Shown here piece by piece: positions 7,308-14,954 of a stretch of DNA of 36,159 bases (position 1 is its first letter; each line of letters starts with the position of its first letter). The stretch is taken from the NCBI GenBank assembly GCA_947577075.1, contig CANPTW010000027.1, positions 1 to 36,159 on the forward strand, written 5' to 3'. A model generated the notes under the pieces. The model saw only the letters and a program-made list of their open reading frames with translations, searched no databases and was not told the origin of the DNA. The translations under genes and the position numbers were made by a program. Source of the DNA: an uncultured Oscillibacter sp. GTDB taxonomy: Bacteria; Bacillota; Clostridia; Oscillospirales; Oscillospiraceae.

Positions 7308-8723
7308 TTACGCCTCCAAAGAGGGGGTTAGCGGCAGGATAACATCTCGCAGAACATCCTCGGATTCTTCCAAGTGGAGCAGGGTGTCAATCAGTTTGTC
7401 AATGGTTTCGCCGGAAAGAGGATAGACACTGTAAGGAGCCAGCTTTTTGAATTTATCGATGTAGTCCTCTTCCGTAAACTGGTTGAAGAGGGACCCCCGG
7501 ATGTGATCCGGGTCGGAGAACATGTTCAAAACCCGTCCCGTTGTTGTCGTAAGCTCAATGTCGCAGGACCAGGGCTTCAGGCCGTCCCGGCGGATCAGCT
7601 CAATCTTGGGCATGAAGCGGCGGACCGATTCCCGGGCTCTCGCTTCTTCCCAATAGGATTTCGGGAGGATTTCGCCATCCTCAATGGCTGTGGCAATCAT
7701 GTACGGCAGGCTGAACTGGCACTCGTACTGGTCGGAGGGATTCAGCTTTTCCTCCATGGGGCCGTCCAGCATTTCCATGCTGACTTCCGGCATGAAGAAC
7801 TTGATGTTCGCAATGTCGTCTTTTTGCAATCCGTATTGCTTCATCATGTCCCAGATTCCAAAGACGGCCGTCGTGGTGGACTTGCAGCCGGGGAAGGACT
7901 TGGATTCCAGATTCGTCTGCTCCCATTTGGTGCCAAGCCCGTTCCACAGTTCATCAGGAAAGGTTTCCCAGCAGGCCATGCCCAGATAGCCGCGCTGACC
8001 GGTGATGACCTGGTCATGAGGACCGGTAATACCATGAAGCGCCATTTCGCAGGCGTTTATAGTATCCTGCGTCACATAACCGTGGTGGATTTTCACCATA
8101 TGGCAGACCGGGTGGAAAGCGGCCATGTCATGGGGCTGGGTCATGGAGCGGACAATTCCCCATGCGTTTAGGCACTGCTCATAATTCAGGCCCAGCAGCT
8201 TGGCAACGGCGGCGGTGGAACCAAAGATGTAATGACCGTTGCTGCGGCCGTGAGCTACGGCGTAGGTGGGCTTCCACGCGTTTCCAATTTTGATTAAAAT
8301 CTCCTGCCCCAAAGCGAACGCGGTGAGAAATTCCTTGCCGGTCACTTTTTCCCGCAGTCCCAGGGCGGCGATCAGGGCCGGCAGCGTGTGTTCACTGGTG
8401 TGCATAGCCTCTAGGTGAATGGCCGACCAATCGGCCGCCCGGGCCATGGGGCCGATTGCCATACCGGCTTCGGAGGCAGGGACTTTGCCTCCGAAGAGAG
8501 GAATGTACATTTCCGGCTTGCCGCCTTTTTCCTTTACCAGATCAACCACGGTTTTAATGCCGTCCATGCCGGAACCGCCGAGCATAGCGCCGATGGTATC
8601 CAGTATGATCCATTTATCGTATTGGATTACATGCTCCGGAATGTCCTCATACTCCATCTCTGTGACCATCCTGGCATAGGTTGCCACCGCGTCTTCGTTG
8701 CCGATTCGTTTAAATTCTTTCAT
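7308..8723 (-). CDS. MmgE/PrpD family protein
   Basis: A 471-residue member of the MmgE/PrpD family, whose known members are 2-methylcitrate dehydratase, cis-aconitate decarboxylase and iminodisuccinate epimerase. They act on di- or tricarboxylates by proton abstraction next to a carboxylate. The family's YDKWIILDTIGAMLGG start, the DWSAIHLEAMHTSEHTLPAL segment and the KSFPGCKSTT motif of the central domain are present. A GGAGA site precedes the ATG by about 7 bases. It is the last gene after dctP-dctQ-dctM, with a 33-base gap, so it probably acts on the imported compound or an intermediate. It is not assigned as prpD because no methylcitrate synthase gene is present. Confidence 0.88.
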   Translation of the reverse strand: MKEFKRIGNEDAVATYARMVTEMEYEDIPEHVIQYDKWIILDTIGAMLGGSGMDGIKTVVDLVKEKGGKPEMYIPLFGGKVPASEAGMAIGPMARAADWSAIHLEAMHTSEHTLPALIAALGLREKVTGKEFLTAFALGQEILIKIGNAWKPTYAVAHGRSNGHYIFGSTAAVAKLLGLNYEQCLNAWGIVRSMTQPHDMAAFHPVCHMVKIHHGYVTQDTINACEMALHGITGPHDQVITGQRGYLGMACWETFPDELWNGLGTKWEQTNLESKSFPGCKSTTTAVFGIWDMMKQYGLQKDDIANIKFFMPEVSMEMLDGPMEEKLNPSDQYECQFSLPYMIATAIEDGEILPKSYWEEARARESVRRFMPKIELIRRDGLKPWSCDIELTTTTGRVLNMFSDPDHIRGSLFNQFTEEDYIDKFKKLAPYSVYPLSGETIDKLIDTLLHLEESEDVLRDVILPLTPSLEA

Positions 8724-8756
8724 AGCGTATTCTCCTTAAAAATTTTGCGCCGTCGG

Positions 8757-10064
8757 TTACATCATGCCGGGCAGCCAAGTGACGATTTGCGGGAATATGC
8801 AGCAAATTATCAAACCCAGCGCCTGTAGCGCGACGAAGGGAATAATGGACTTGTAGATGTCCCCCATAGTGACATCAGGCGGAACGATGGATTTCATATA
8901 GAAGAGGTTGAAGCCGAAGGGGGGCGTCAGATAGGACATTTCCATATTCATGACGAAGATGACGCCATACCAAATCGGGTCAAAGCCGAGCTGGGTGGCC
9001 AGGGGCAGATAAATGGGTGCCGTCAGCATAATGATTCCAGTGGGATCCAGCAGCATGCCGAGAACAAAGAAGGTCAGCTGCATGACGATGAAGATGCCCC
9101 ATTTTCCGCCGGGAACGTGCAGGAGCGCCTGCTGGATGAAGCCGGAAGCGCCCATGGCCTGATAGATGGCGGTAAAGCAAGAGGAGGCCAGCATGATCCA
9201 GACAACCATGGATGTGGAAACCATGGTGCTCTTCAGCGTCCTTCCGAAGCTGCCCCAGGAAAACTTCCGCTGGAAGACCGTGATGAGCAAAATGGCGAAC
9301 GTGCCAAGCGCGGCGGCCTCCGTAACGCTGGCCACACCCATGTAGATAGAGCCGATTACAACCACGATTACCAGAATGGGGGGAATGACCGTTCGAAGGG
9401 ACGTTAGCTTTTCCGCCGCGGAGCAGCGCTCCTCCTTGGGAACGGGAGGTCCCCATTCCGGGTGAATCTTGCAGACAATAACAATATAAGCAATGAAGAG
9501 CGCAACCAAAAGCAGGCCGGGCAAAATGCCTCCGATGAACAGCTTGCCGACCGACGTCTCGGCGATCATTCCATAGACAATCATCATGACGCTGGGGGGA
9601 ATCAGAATCCCGAGCGCGCCGCCCGCCTGGATGGAGCCGGAAACAAGCCGCTTGTCATAACCCAGCTTTAGCATGCTGGGCACTGCGATTACGCCTAACG
9701 CGATGGTCGCCGTGGCGCTGAGCCCGCTCATGGCCGCGAAAATGGCGGAGATGAGGATGCTGCCGATGGCCAGTCCCCCTCGAAGGCCGCCCATACATTT
9801 GCGCATGGTCGTATAGAGCTCCTCCGCGATTCCGGACTCCTGCAAAATACCGGCCATCATGACAAACAGGGGCAGCGCGACCAGTGTGGAGTTGTTGACG
9901 CTGTCCCACATTTTCCCCACAAACATGTAAACGGAGTTCGGACCCCAAAAGGTCATCGCGCAGCCGACTGCGATACCGCCCATGCAGAAGCAGAGGGGAA
10001 GGCCCATCAAAAGAAGTGCGAAGAGGGAACCAAAAATTAAAAGTGTTATCCCAAGGCCGCTCAT
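8757..10064 (-). CDS. dctM: TRAP transporter large permease (DctM type)
   Basis: A 435-residue polytopic membrane protein of the DctM family, about 12 helices, with conserved stretches such as LPLFVMMAGILQESGIAEELY, SGLSATATIALG, and GGALGILIPPSVMMIVYG. It forms the ion-coupled translocation channel that works with DctQ and the DctP binding protein to import an organic acid with Na+. Its start overlaps the dctQ stop in ATGA. The length is typical and the gene is intact. Substrate choice is set by the binding protein. Confidence 0.95.
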   Translation of the reverse strand: MSGLGITLLIFGSLFALLLMGLPLCFCMGGIAVGCAMTFWGPNSVYMFVGKMWDSVNNSTLVALPLFVMMAGILQESGIAEELYTTMRKCMGGLRGGLAIGSILISAIFAAMSGLSATATIALGVIAVPSMLKLGYDKRLVSGSIQAGGALGILIPPSVMMIVYGMIAETSVGKLFIGGILPGLLLVALFIAYIVIVCKIHPEWGPPVPKEERCSAAEKLTSLRTVIPPILVIVVVIGSIYMGVASVTEAAALGTFAILLITVFQRKFSWGSFGRTLKSTMVSTSMVVWIMLASSCFTAIYQAMGASGFIQQALLHVPGGKWGIFIVMQLTFFVLGMLLDPTGIIMLTAPIYLPLATQLGFDPIWYGVIFVMNMEMSYLTPPFGFNLFYMKSIVPPDVTMGDIYKSIIPFVALQALGLIICCIFPQIVTWLPGMM

Positions 10065-10630
10065 TTCATAAGCCCCCTTCCCGTAATGGCCAGGTATAGG
10101 TTTTTAATAAACTCTCCGATGGCCTGGAGAATTGAAAGACCGGCCGCAATGGGCATCCAAATTTTCACAGGCCAAATCTTGACGCTCCAGGTTGTAATGG
10201 ACATTTCGTTTCTTGTGATGGCCAATCCCGCCGCCTTCCAGCACTGCGTAAACATAATCCAAAGGAACGCGAACGTGGCGGCAGCCGTAATGCAGTCCAA
10301 AATCGCTTTGCCTCTGGGGGAACATCTGTTGTACAGCATGTCCATATTGACATGGGACTTGTTTGCAATTAGATATCCACCGGACAGCAGGGCCGGCATC
10401 CCAAAAATCCAAAGGCTAAAGTCGAAGCCCCAGATGGAAGGGCTTTTCAGAACATACCGCCGGAAGACTTCTATCACCATGACCGCCAGTAAAAGCGCCA
10501 GCGTACAAGAGCAGGCCGTGTATACCCACTCGTTTGCCTTCGTAATTCCTGTGACGATTGCGCGAAGAGCCTTTACTGCCATGGAATCCGTTTGCTCGGC
10601 TTCAATTCGATGGGGTTCTTTGTTTTTCAC
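10061..10630 (-). CDS. dctQ: TRAP transporter small permease (DctQ type)
   Basis: A four-helix membrane protein of about 189 residues with the DctQ pattern: YVLKSPSIWGFDFSLWIFGMPALLSGGYLI followed by the SHVNMDMLY motif. I chose the GTG at 10630 because GGGAGG lies 8 bases upstream. An in-frame GTG at 10639 overlaps that ribosome site and is unlikely to be used. It overlaps dctM by four bases and is separated from dctP by about 110 bases that contain a stem-loop. Confidence 0.9.
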   Translation of the reverse strand: MKNKEPHRIEAEQTDSMAVKALRAIVTGITKANEWVYTACSCTLALLLAVMVIEVFRRYVLKSPSIWGFDFSLWIFGMPALLSGGYLIANKSHVNMDMLYNRCSPRGKAILDCITAAATFAFLWIMFTQCWKAAGLAITRNEMSITTWSVKIWPVKIWMPIAAGLSILQAIGEFIKNLYLAITGRGLMK

Positions 10631-10672
10631 GTGATTCACCTCCCAGATTCATAAAAGGGCCGGGTTCTCCTT

Positions 10673-10712
10673 TTGCGGCGGAGGATCCAAGGGAATCGCT
10701 CCTGCCGCCGTT
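10673..10712 (-). promoter_or_regulatory. Stem-loop between dctP and dctQ
   Basis: On the minus strand, GCGGC-A-GGAG can pair with CTCC-GCCGC (9 bp with one bulged A) in the gap between the binding-protein and small-permease genes. No clean T-run follows. Such intercistronic hairpins often stabilise or partly terminate the binding-protein message so that it is made in excess. This is an inference from position. Confidence 0.4.
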
Positions 10713-10740
10713 TTCCGGAAATGCAGGTTTTAACGCTTTG

Positions 10741-11829
10741 TCAGTTCCAGTCAAGGGTGCGCTGGTACTCCATAAAGGTCATCAGGTCGTTGTAGATTGC
10801 CTCGCAGGCGGGACTGGCGGATTTCAGGGCTTCAATTTCTTCCATAGCCATCTCCTGGAAAGCGCTGATGCACGCGTCGGAGAGCTTGCAGGGGGTTAGC
10901 CCGGCCTCCACCATGGTCTGCCTGGCGTCAAACTCGGCGGCATCGGTTTCCCGGACGGAATCCCACATGCGAGTGGAGAAGTACTTGTCGACCACCCGCT
11001 GATATTCCACGGGCAGCTCGTCATATGCGTCTTTGTTGATCAAATCCACCGTGCCAAGGCCAATCCCCAGACAAGGCTCGACAAAATATTTGCAGACCTC
11101 ATGAAGCGAAGCGCCCACCGCGCCCTCATAAGCACCCCAGTTCGCCATGTTCACAAGGCCGGTCTGTAAGGAAGTGTAGATTTCCGAACTGCTCAGGTTG
11201 ACCACGGAAGCCCCCAGCTTTGTAAAGATGTTGCCCAAGGGGCCATAGGCTTTAATCTGCATGCCGGCAAAATCGGAGACCTCATGCACCTCTTTGGTGG
11301 AGAGGTACATCACGCGGCCTGTAAGCTCTCCGTAAACATAGCAGTTCAGAATCTCCTCGCACTCTTTTTTGAACTCGTCCATGGCTCCGTATCCATTCAA
11401 ATAAAGCATGCAATCGCCGACATCATATAAGAAGCCGGGAAGAATGCCGATGATGTTGGACGACGGAACCATGGCATACAAGGGGTTCAGATAGACGTTG
11501 CCCATTTCAATTGTGCGGGTCATAACCGCGTCCGGGATATTCATGTCGCTGATAATAGCCCCGCCGCCGTATTGGGTGATGATCAATCCGCCGTTGGTTT
11601 CTTCCGCGATTTTCTGGCAAATCTCATTTCTTTGATTGAACATGGCCACAGATTCATTTTCCGTGGATTGGAATCTCCATTGATAAACCTTGTCGGGAGC
11701 GTCGGATGCTGCCGGGGACGCAGCCCCATCGGGCACCGCCCCTGGGGCGGAGCCGGAACTGCAGGCTGTCAGAATGGAAAGGACCAGAATGAGTGCCAGG
11801 AAAGTCGCGATCACCTTTTTCTCTTTCAT
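10741..11829 (-). CDS. dctP: TRAP transporter substrate-binding lipoprotein (DctP type)
   Basis: A 362-residue secreted binding protein. The N-terminus is a lipoprotein signal: KEKK, a hydrophobic run, then the lipobox LTAC with acylated Cys near residue 23. The mature part has the DctP fold, with a YGGGAIISDM stretch and the central SDFAGMQIKAYGPLGN segment. At the position where carboxylate-binding DctP proteins usually carry Arg in a KIRVP-like motif, this protein has Lys (QIKAYG), so the ligand may be unusual. I chose ATG 11829 because GGAGG lies 8 bases upstream; a TTG codon at 11844 falls in that ribosome site. It is the first gene of the TRAP operon, divergent from the lyase operon. 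Confidence 0.92.
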   Translation of the reverse strand: MKEKKVIATFLALILVLSILTACSSGSAPGAVPDGAASPAASDAPDKVYQWRFQSTENESVAMFNQRNEICQKIAEETNGGLIITQYGGGAIISDMNIPDAVMTRTIEMGNVYLNPLYAMVPSSNIIGILPGFLYDVGDCMLYLNGYGAMDEFKKECEEILNCYVYGELTGRVMYLSTKEVHEVSDFAGMQIKAYGPLGNIFTKLGASVVNLSSSEIYTSLQTGLVNMANWGAYEGAVGASLHEVCKYFVEPCLGIGLGTVDLINKDAYDELPVEYQRVVDKYFSTRMWDSVRETDAAEFDARQTMVEAGLTPCKLSDACISAFQEMAMEEIEALKSASPACEAIYNDLMTFMEYQRTLDWN

Positions 11830-12015
11830 GTTGTATTCCTCCAATCAGTTTTTTTATCTTCCCCCTACAATCCGTAGAGTTGGATACTGAGGCTGCCCGA
11901 CAGACGGGGCAATTCCGCGCGGCCGGCATATAATTAAACATTTTGTTGATATTATTTTTGAGAGATGGGCATAATTATCAGTTTAACCTTTGGAAACGCT
12001 GTAAACTTTATCTGA

Positions 12016-12044
12016 AATATACATCATATTTCTGGATATGTCAA
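12016..12044 (-). promoter_or_regulatory. Predicted promoter of the TRAP-MmgE/PrpD operon
   Basis: On the minus strand, a perfect TTGACA (12044-12039) and TATATT (12021-12016) are separated by 17 bases. The leader to the dctP start is about 180 bases. The -35 box lies in the left arm of the inverted repeat at 12041-12087. Confidence 0.7.
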
Positions 12045-12087
12045 CAATTTTTTTAATATCTATTAAAATTTTTTAAAAAAATGTTGA
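12041..12087. promoter_or_regulatory. Inverted repeat covering both divergent -35 boxes (candidate operator)
   Basis: TCAACAATTTTTTTAA at 12041-12056 is nearly complementary to TTAAAAAAATGTTGA at 12073-12087. The arms carry the outward-facing TTGAC boxes of both divergent promoters, so one protein bound across the repeat could control both operons. Part of the symmetry arises simply from two opposed -35 boxes flanked by A/T runs. Confidence 0.5.
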
Positions 12088-12111
12088 CTATTCAAAAATT
12101 GCGGCTACAAT
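12084..12111 (+). promoter_or_regulatory. Predicted promoter of the lyase/hydratase/amidohydrolase operon
   Basis: TTGACT at 12084-12089 and TACAAT at 12106-12111 are separated by 16 bases, with transcription predicted from about 12118. This is 45 bases before the first start codon. Confidence 0.65.
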
Positions 12112-12162
12112 AAAACCATACATAAGCCCCGGTTCAATACGGGGAATCGTTGGAGGATGGCT

Positions 12163-13113
12163 ATGAGAAACACAACGAAACTTCAAAATCTTCTGCACAG
12201 CGGAGAATGCTTTGTCCTCCCCGGAGGGGGCTGCGCGCTCCACGCCAAGATTGCGGAAGCCGTCGGTTTCAAAGCGGCTTATATGTCGGGGATGAACGTG
12301 AACGCGACGATTTTCGGGACACCGGACGCCGGGCTTCTCACCATGAGCGAGATGCTGGAAAACGCCAGGCGCATGGCTCAGGCCGTCAAGATTCCCCTTG
12401 TGGCCGACGGGGACACAGGGTTTGGAAACGCCATCAACGTCCGCCGCACGGTTCAGGAGTTTATCCGCGCGGGTGTAGCCGGTATTCAGTTGGAGGATCA
12501 GACGGCCCCCAAGCGCTGTGGATTTGTGAAGGGCAAGGAGCTCGTTTCTTTGGAAGAGGCGGCTGGAAAAATCCGCGCCGCAACGGATGCGAAGAAAGAA
12601 CTGGACTCTGATTTTGTGATCATCGCGCGGACCGATGCGCGAACTGCCGTGGGCGGTGGTATTCAAGAGGTCATTCGCCGGCTTCGGGCCTATAAGGAAG
12701 CCGGGGCGGATCTTCTCTACATGGAGGGCCCCCTCTCTGTGGAGGAAATCCGGGAGGTGCGCGCCGGCGTAGAAGGCCCCTTTACCGCGACCACGATTGA
12801 ACTCCGCCCCCTGCCTCTTCCGGATTTACAGGCACACCAGGAACTGGGAATGGCCTGTGTAATTATCCCATCCCTGGTCGCGCGGCCCGGCTATTATGAA
12901 AGCTACCGCTTTGCGGAGAGGTTTATAAAGCAGGGGATGTCTGCGTACAGCGATTTACTGGAGGAAGAAAAGAACCATCCGCTTTACGAGTTTCGGCTGT
13001 TTTCCTTTTTGGGCTTTCCGGAAATTAAAGAACTGGAAAAAAAATATCTGTCGGCGGATTATCAGAAACGATATCAAAATTCTTCCGGAGTATATGATCC
13101 GAACGACGAATGA
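12163..13113 (+). CDS. Isocitrate lyase/PEP-mutase family lyase (2,3-dimethylmalate or methylisocitrate lyase-like)
   Basis: A 316-residue TIM-barrel enzyme of the ICL/PEP-mutase superfamily. It has the metal-binding ADGDTGFGNAINV segment (Asp82, Asp84), GIQLEDQ, and KRCGF with the lyase-type catalytic Cys119. The family splits a C-C bond in substituted malates or isocitrates, giving pyruvate or glyoxylate and a carboxylic acid. The residue after CG is Phe121, where known lyases have His (KKCGH/KRCGH), which hints at an altered substrate. I chose ATG 12163, since GGAGG is 6 bases upstream; the ATG at 12157 touches that site. It is directly followed by an aconitase-type large and small subunit pair, the same set (dml, dmdA, dmdB) that ends nicotinate fermentation in Eubacterium barkeri. 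Exact substrate unknown. Confidence 0.85.
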   Translation: MRNTTKLQNLLHSGECFVLPGGGCALHAKIAEAVGFKAAYMSGMNVNATIFGTPDAGLLTMSEMLENARRMAQAVKIPLVADGDTGFGNAINVRRTVQEFIRAGVAGIQLEDQTAPKRCGFVKGKELVSLEEAAGKIRAATDAKKELDSDFVIIARTDARTAVGGGIQEVIRRLRAYKEAGADLLYMEGPLSVEEIREVRAGVEGPFTATTIELRPLPLPDLQAHQELGMACVIIPSLVARPGYYESYRFAERFIKQGMSAYSDLLEEEKNHPLYEFRLFSFLGFPEIKELEKKYLSADYQKRYQNSSGVYDPNDE

Positions 13114-13127
13114 GGGAGGTGTGAACC

Positions 13128-14381
13128 ATGGGAATGACAATGGTGGAAAAGATTCTGGCCCGGCACGCCGGCCTGGAGTCGGTGGTCCCAGGCCAGTATG
13201 TCTGGGCAAAGGTGGATGAGACCAACGCGATGTTTGACACCTTTGAGGACATAGAAAAGCTGGGTGTCAAGGAGGTTTTTGACCGCAGAAAGGTCTACTG
13301 CGTCAGTGACCACTCTGCCCCTCCCGCAAATATCAGCACGGCGGAAACGGTGAAGGAACTGCGGGAATATGTCAAAAAATATCACATCGCCAATTGGTAC
13401 GAGTATGGCCGCCACGGCATTGTCCACCAGGTAAATCCGGAAAAGGGCTTCGTTCGTCCCGGAGAGCTGATTGCGATGATCGATTCCCATTCCACTACCT
13501 ACGGCGCGTTCAACGCGGCATCCTGCGCCATTTACATGGACGCGGTTTACTTGCTGATTAACGGGGAACTGTGGTTCAAGGTTCCGGAGACCGTTCAATT
13601 CAACGTAACCGGCCGTTTGCCGGCATGGTGCATGGGTAAGGATATTATTCTCCGCATTGCCGGAGATTATGGCACGGAGGCCGCGCTTTACAAGGCCGCT
13701 GAGTTTACCGGCCCGGTTATCCGAAATTTGAGCCTGGCCGGCAGATGGACCATATGCAATATGGCCGCGGAGATTGGCTGCAAGTTTGCCATCATGGAGG
13801 CGGACGAGAAGGTGTATGACTTCCTGAAGGGCCGGACGGACCTTCCCTTTACGCCGGTCAGCCCGGATCCGGATGCGCGGTACGCGCAGATATACCAGGT
13901 TGATGTCACGAATATGAGTCCCCAGGTTGCGTGTCCCCATGATCCCAGCAACGTAAAACCGGTGGAGGAATGCAGGGGCATTCCCTTCCATCAGGCGGTG
14001 ATTGGCTCTTGCACCAATGGCCGGGTTGAGGATTTTGAAATGGCCTGCCGGATTTTGCGGGGCCGAACAGTACATCCCGACGTACGCCTTTTGGCAATAC
14101 CCGCTTCCATGGAGGTCTGGCGGGACTGCATGCGAGCCGGATATTTTGATATCCTCACCGAGGCGGGCGCTTTGGTCTGCCACCCTACCTGCGGTCCCTG
14201 TGCCGGGCAGCACCTTGGCGTTCTCGCTTCCGGCGAACGCTGCGTTTCCACAACGAACCGGAACTTTCAGGGGCGCATGGGAAGTCCCCATTCCGAAGTT
14301 TATCTGGCCAGCCCCGCCACAGTAGCGGCCTCTGCCGTCGCCGGCATGATCGCGGACCCGAGAGATTTTCTGGAGGTGTGA
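13128..14381 (+). CDS. Aconitase-superfamily hydratase, large subunit (LeuC/DmdA-like)
   Basis: A 417-residue [4Fe-4S] hydro-lyase subunit. The cluster ligands are visible as Cys295 in GSCTNGR and Cys355/Cys358 in CHPTCGPCAG. Other family motifs are DHSAPP (61-66), GIVHQVNPEKG and NRNFQGRMGSP. The usual GDSHT-T-GAFG stretch is changed to IDSHSTTYGAFN, followed by a segment that differs strongly from isopropylmalate isomerases, so this is a divergent subgroup. It is about the length of isopropylmalate isomerase and dimethylmaleate hydratase large subunits. With the small subunit it should hydrate a substituted maleate or move a hydroxyl in a malate. It lies 14 bases after the lyase gene. Confidence 0.87.
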   Translation: MGMTMVEKILARHAGLESVVPGQYVWAKVDETNAMFDTFEDIEKLGVKEVFDRRKVYCVSDHSAPPANISTAETVKELREYVKKYHIANWYEYGRHGIVHQVNPEKGFVRPGELIAMIDSHSTTYGAFNAASCAIYMDAVYLLINGELWFKVPETVQFNVTGRLPAWCMGKDIILRIAGDYGTEAALYKAAEFTGPVIRNLSLAGRWTICNMAAEIGCKFAIMEADEKVYDFLKGRTDLPFTPVSPDPDARYAQIYQVDVTNMSPQVACPHDPSNVKPVEECRGIPFHQAVIGSCTNGRVEDFEMACRILRGRTVHPDVRLLAIPASMEVWRDCMRAGYFDILTEAGALVCHPTCGPCAGQHLGVLASGERCVSTTNRNFQGRMGSPHSEVYLASPATVAASAVAGMIADPRDFLEV

Positions 14382-14384
14382 TAG

Positions 14385-14906
14385 ATGCGTCAAGCAATCG
14401 TTGAGGGAAAAGTTTGGAAGTTTGGCGACAACATCAGCACGGATCTGATGATGCCGGGGTTCGGCGCCATGAGCAGCCCGGATATGGATCTGCGGGAAGC
14501 GGCAAAGTTCTGTATGCGCGCCAATCGCCCGGACTGGGCGGAGCAGGTGAGCCCGGGCGACATTATCATTGCCGGGCGAAACTTTGGCTGTGGCTCCAGC
14601 CGTCCCGCCGCGAAGCTTTTAAAGGCCCTTGGCATTCAACTCGTTGTGACGGAGTCGGCGGCCCGCATCTTTTTCCGCAACAGCATCAACCTTGGCATGG
14701 CGGTTATAACCTGCCCCGGAGTCCGCGACGCGTTTGCAGAAGGCGAGCATATTCGCGTAAATATGGAGACGGGGGAAATCCGCGGAGTCGAGAGCGGGCA
14801 AATTCTTTGGGGAGAGGCGCTCCCCCCCGACAGTCCCCCCGCCCAGATTCTTCGCGCCGGAGGACTGATTCCCATCCTGGAAAAGCGATTGAGAAAGACC
14901 GAGTGA
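14385..14906 (+). CDS. Aconitase-superfamily hydratase, small subunit (LeuD/DmdB-like)
   Basis: A 173-residue swivel-domain protein. It has FGDNISTDLMMPG near residue 13 and NFGCGSSRPA at residues 66-75. Isopropylmalate and aconitase swivel domains usually have GCGSSREHA there; the Pro after the substrate-binding Arg73 points to another substrate, as in other non-leucine hydratases. It starts 3 bases after the large subunit stop, with GGAGG upstream, so the two are coupled. The partner lyase upstream supports a hydration-then-cleavage sequence. Confidence 0.87.
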   Translation: MRQAIVEGKVWKFGDNISTDLMMPGFGAMSSPDMDLREAAKFCMRANRPDWAEQVSPGDIIIAGRNFGCGSSRPAAKLLKALGIQLVVTESAARIFFRNSINLGMAVITCPGVRDAFAEGEHIRVNMETGEIRGVESGQILWGEALPPDSPPAQILRAGGLIPILEKRLRKTE

Positions 14907-14954
14907 GATCCGTTCAAAAACGTTTCTATTAAATTATTTTAAAGGAGGACTACT

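Noticed and set aside
7308..14906. Methylcitrate cycle for propionate
   Set aside because: PrpD-, aconitase- and methylisocitrate-lyase-like genes are present, but there is no methylcitrate synthase, and the lyase and hydratase have altered signature residues and sit with amide hydrolases and an uptake system.
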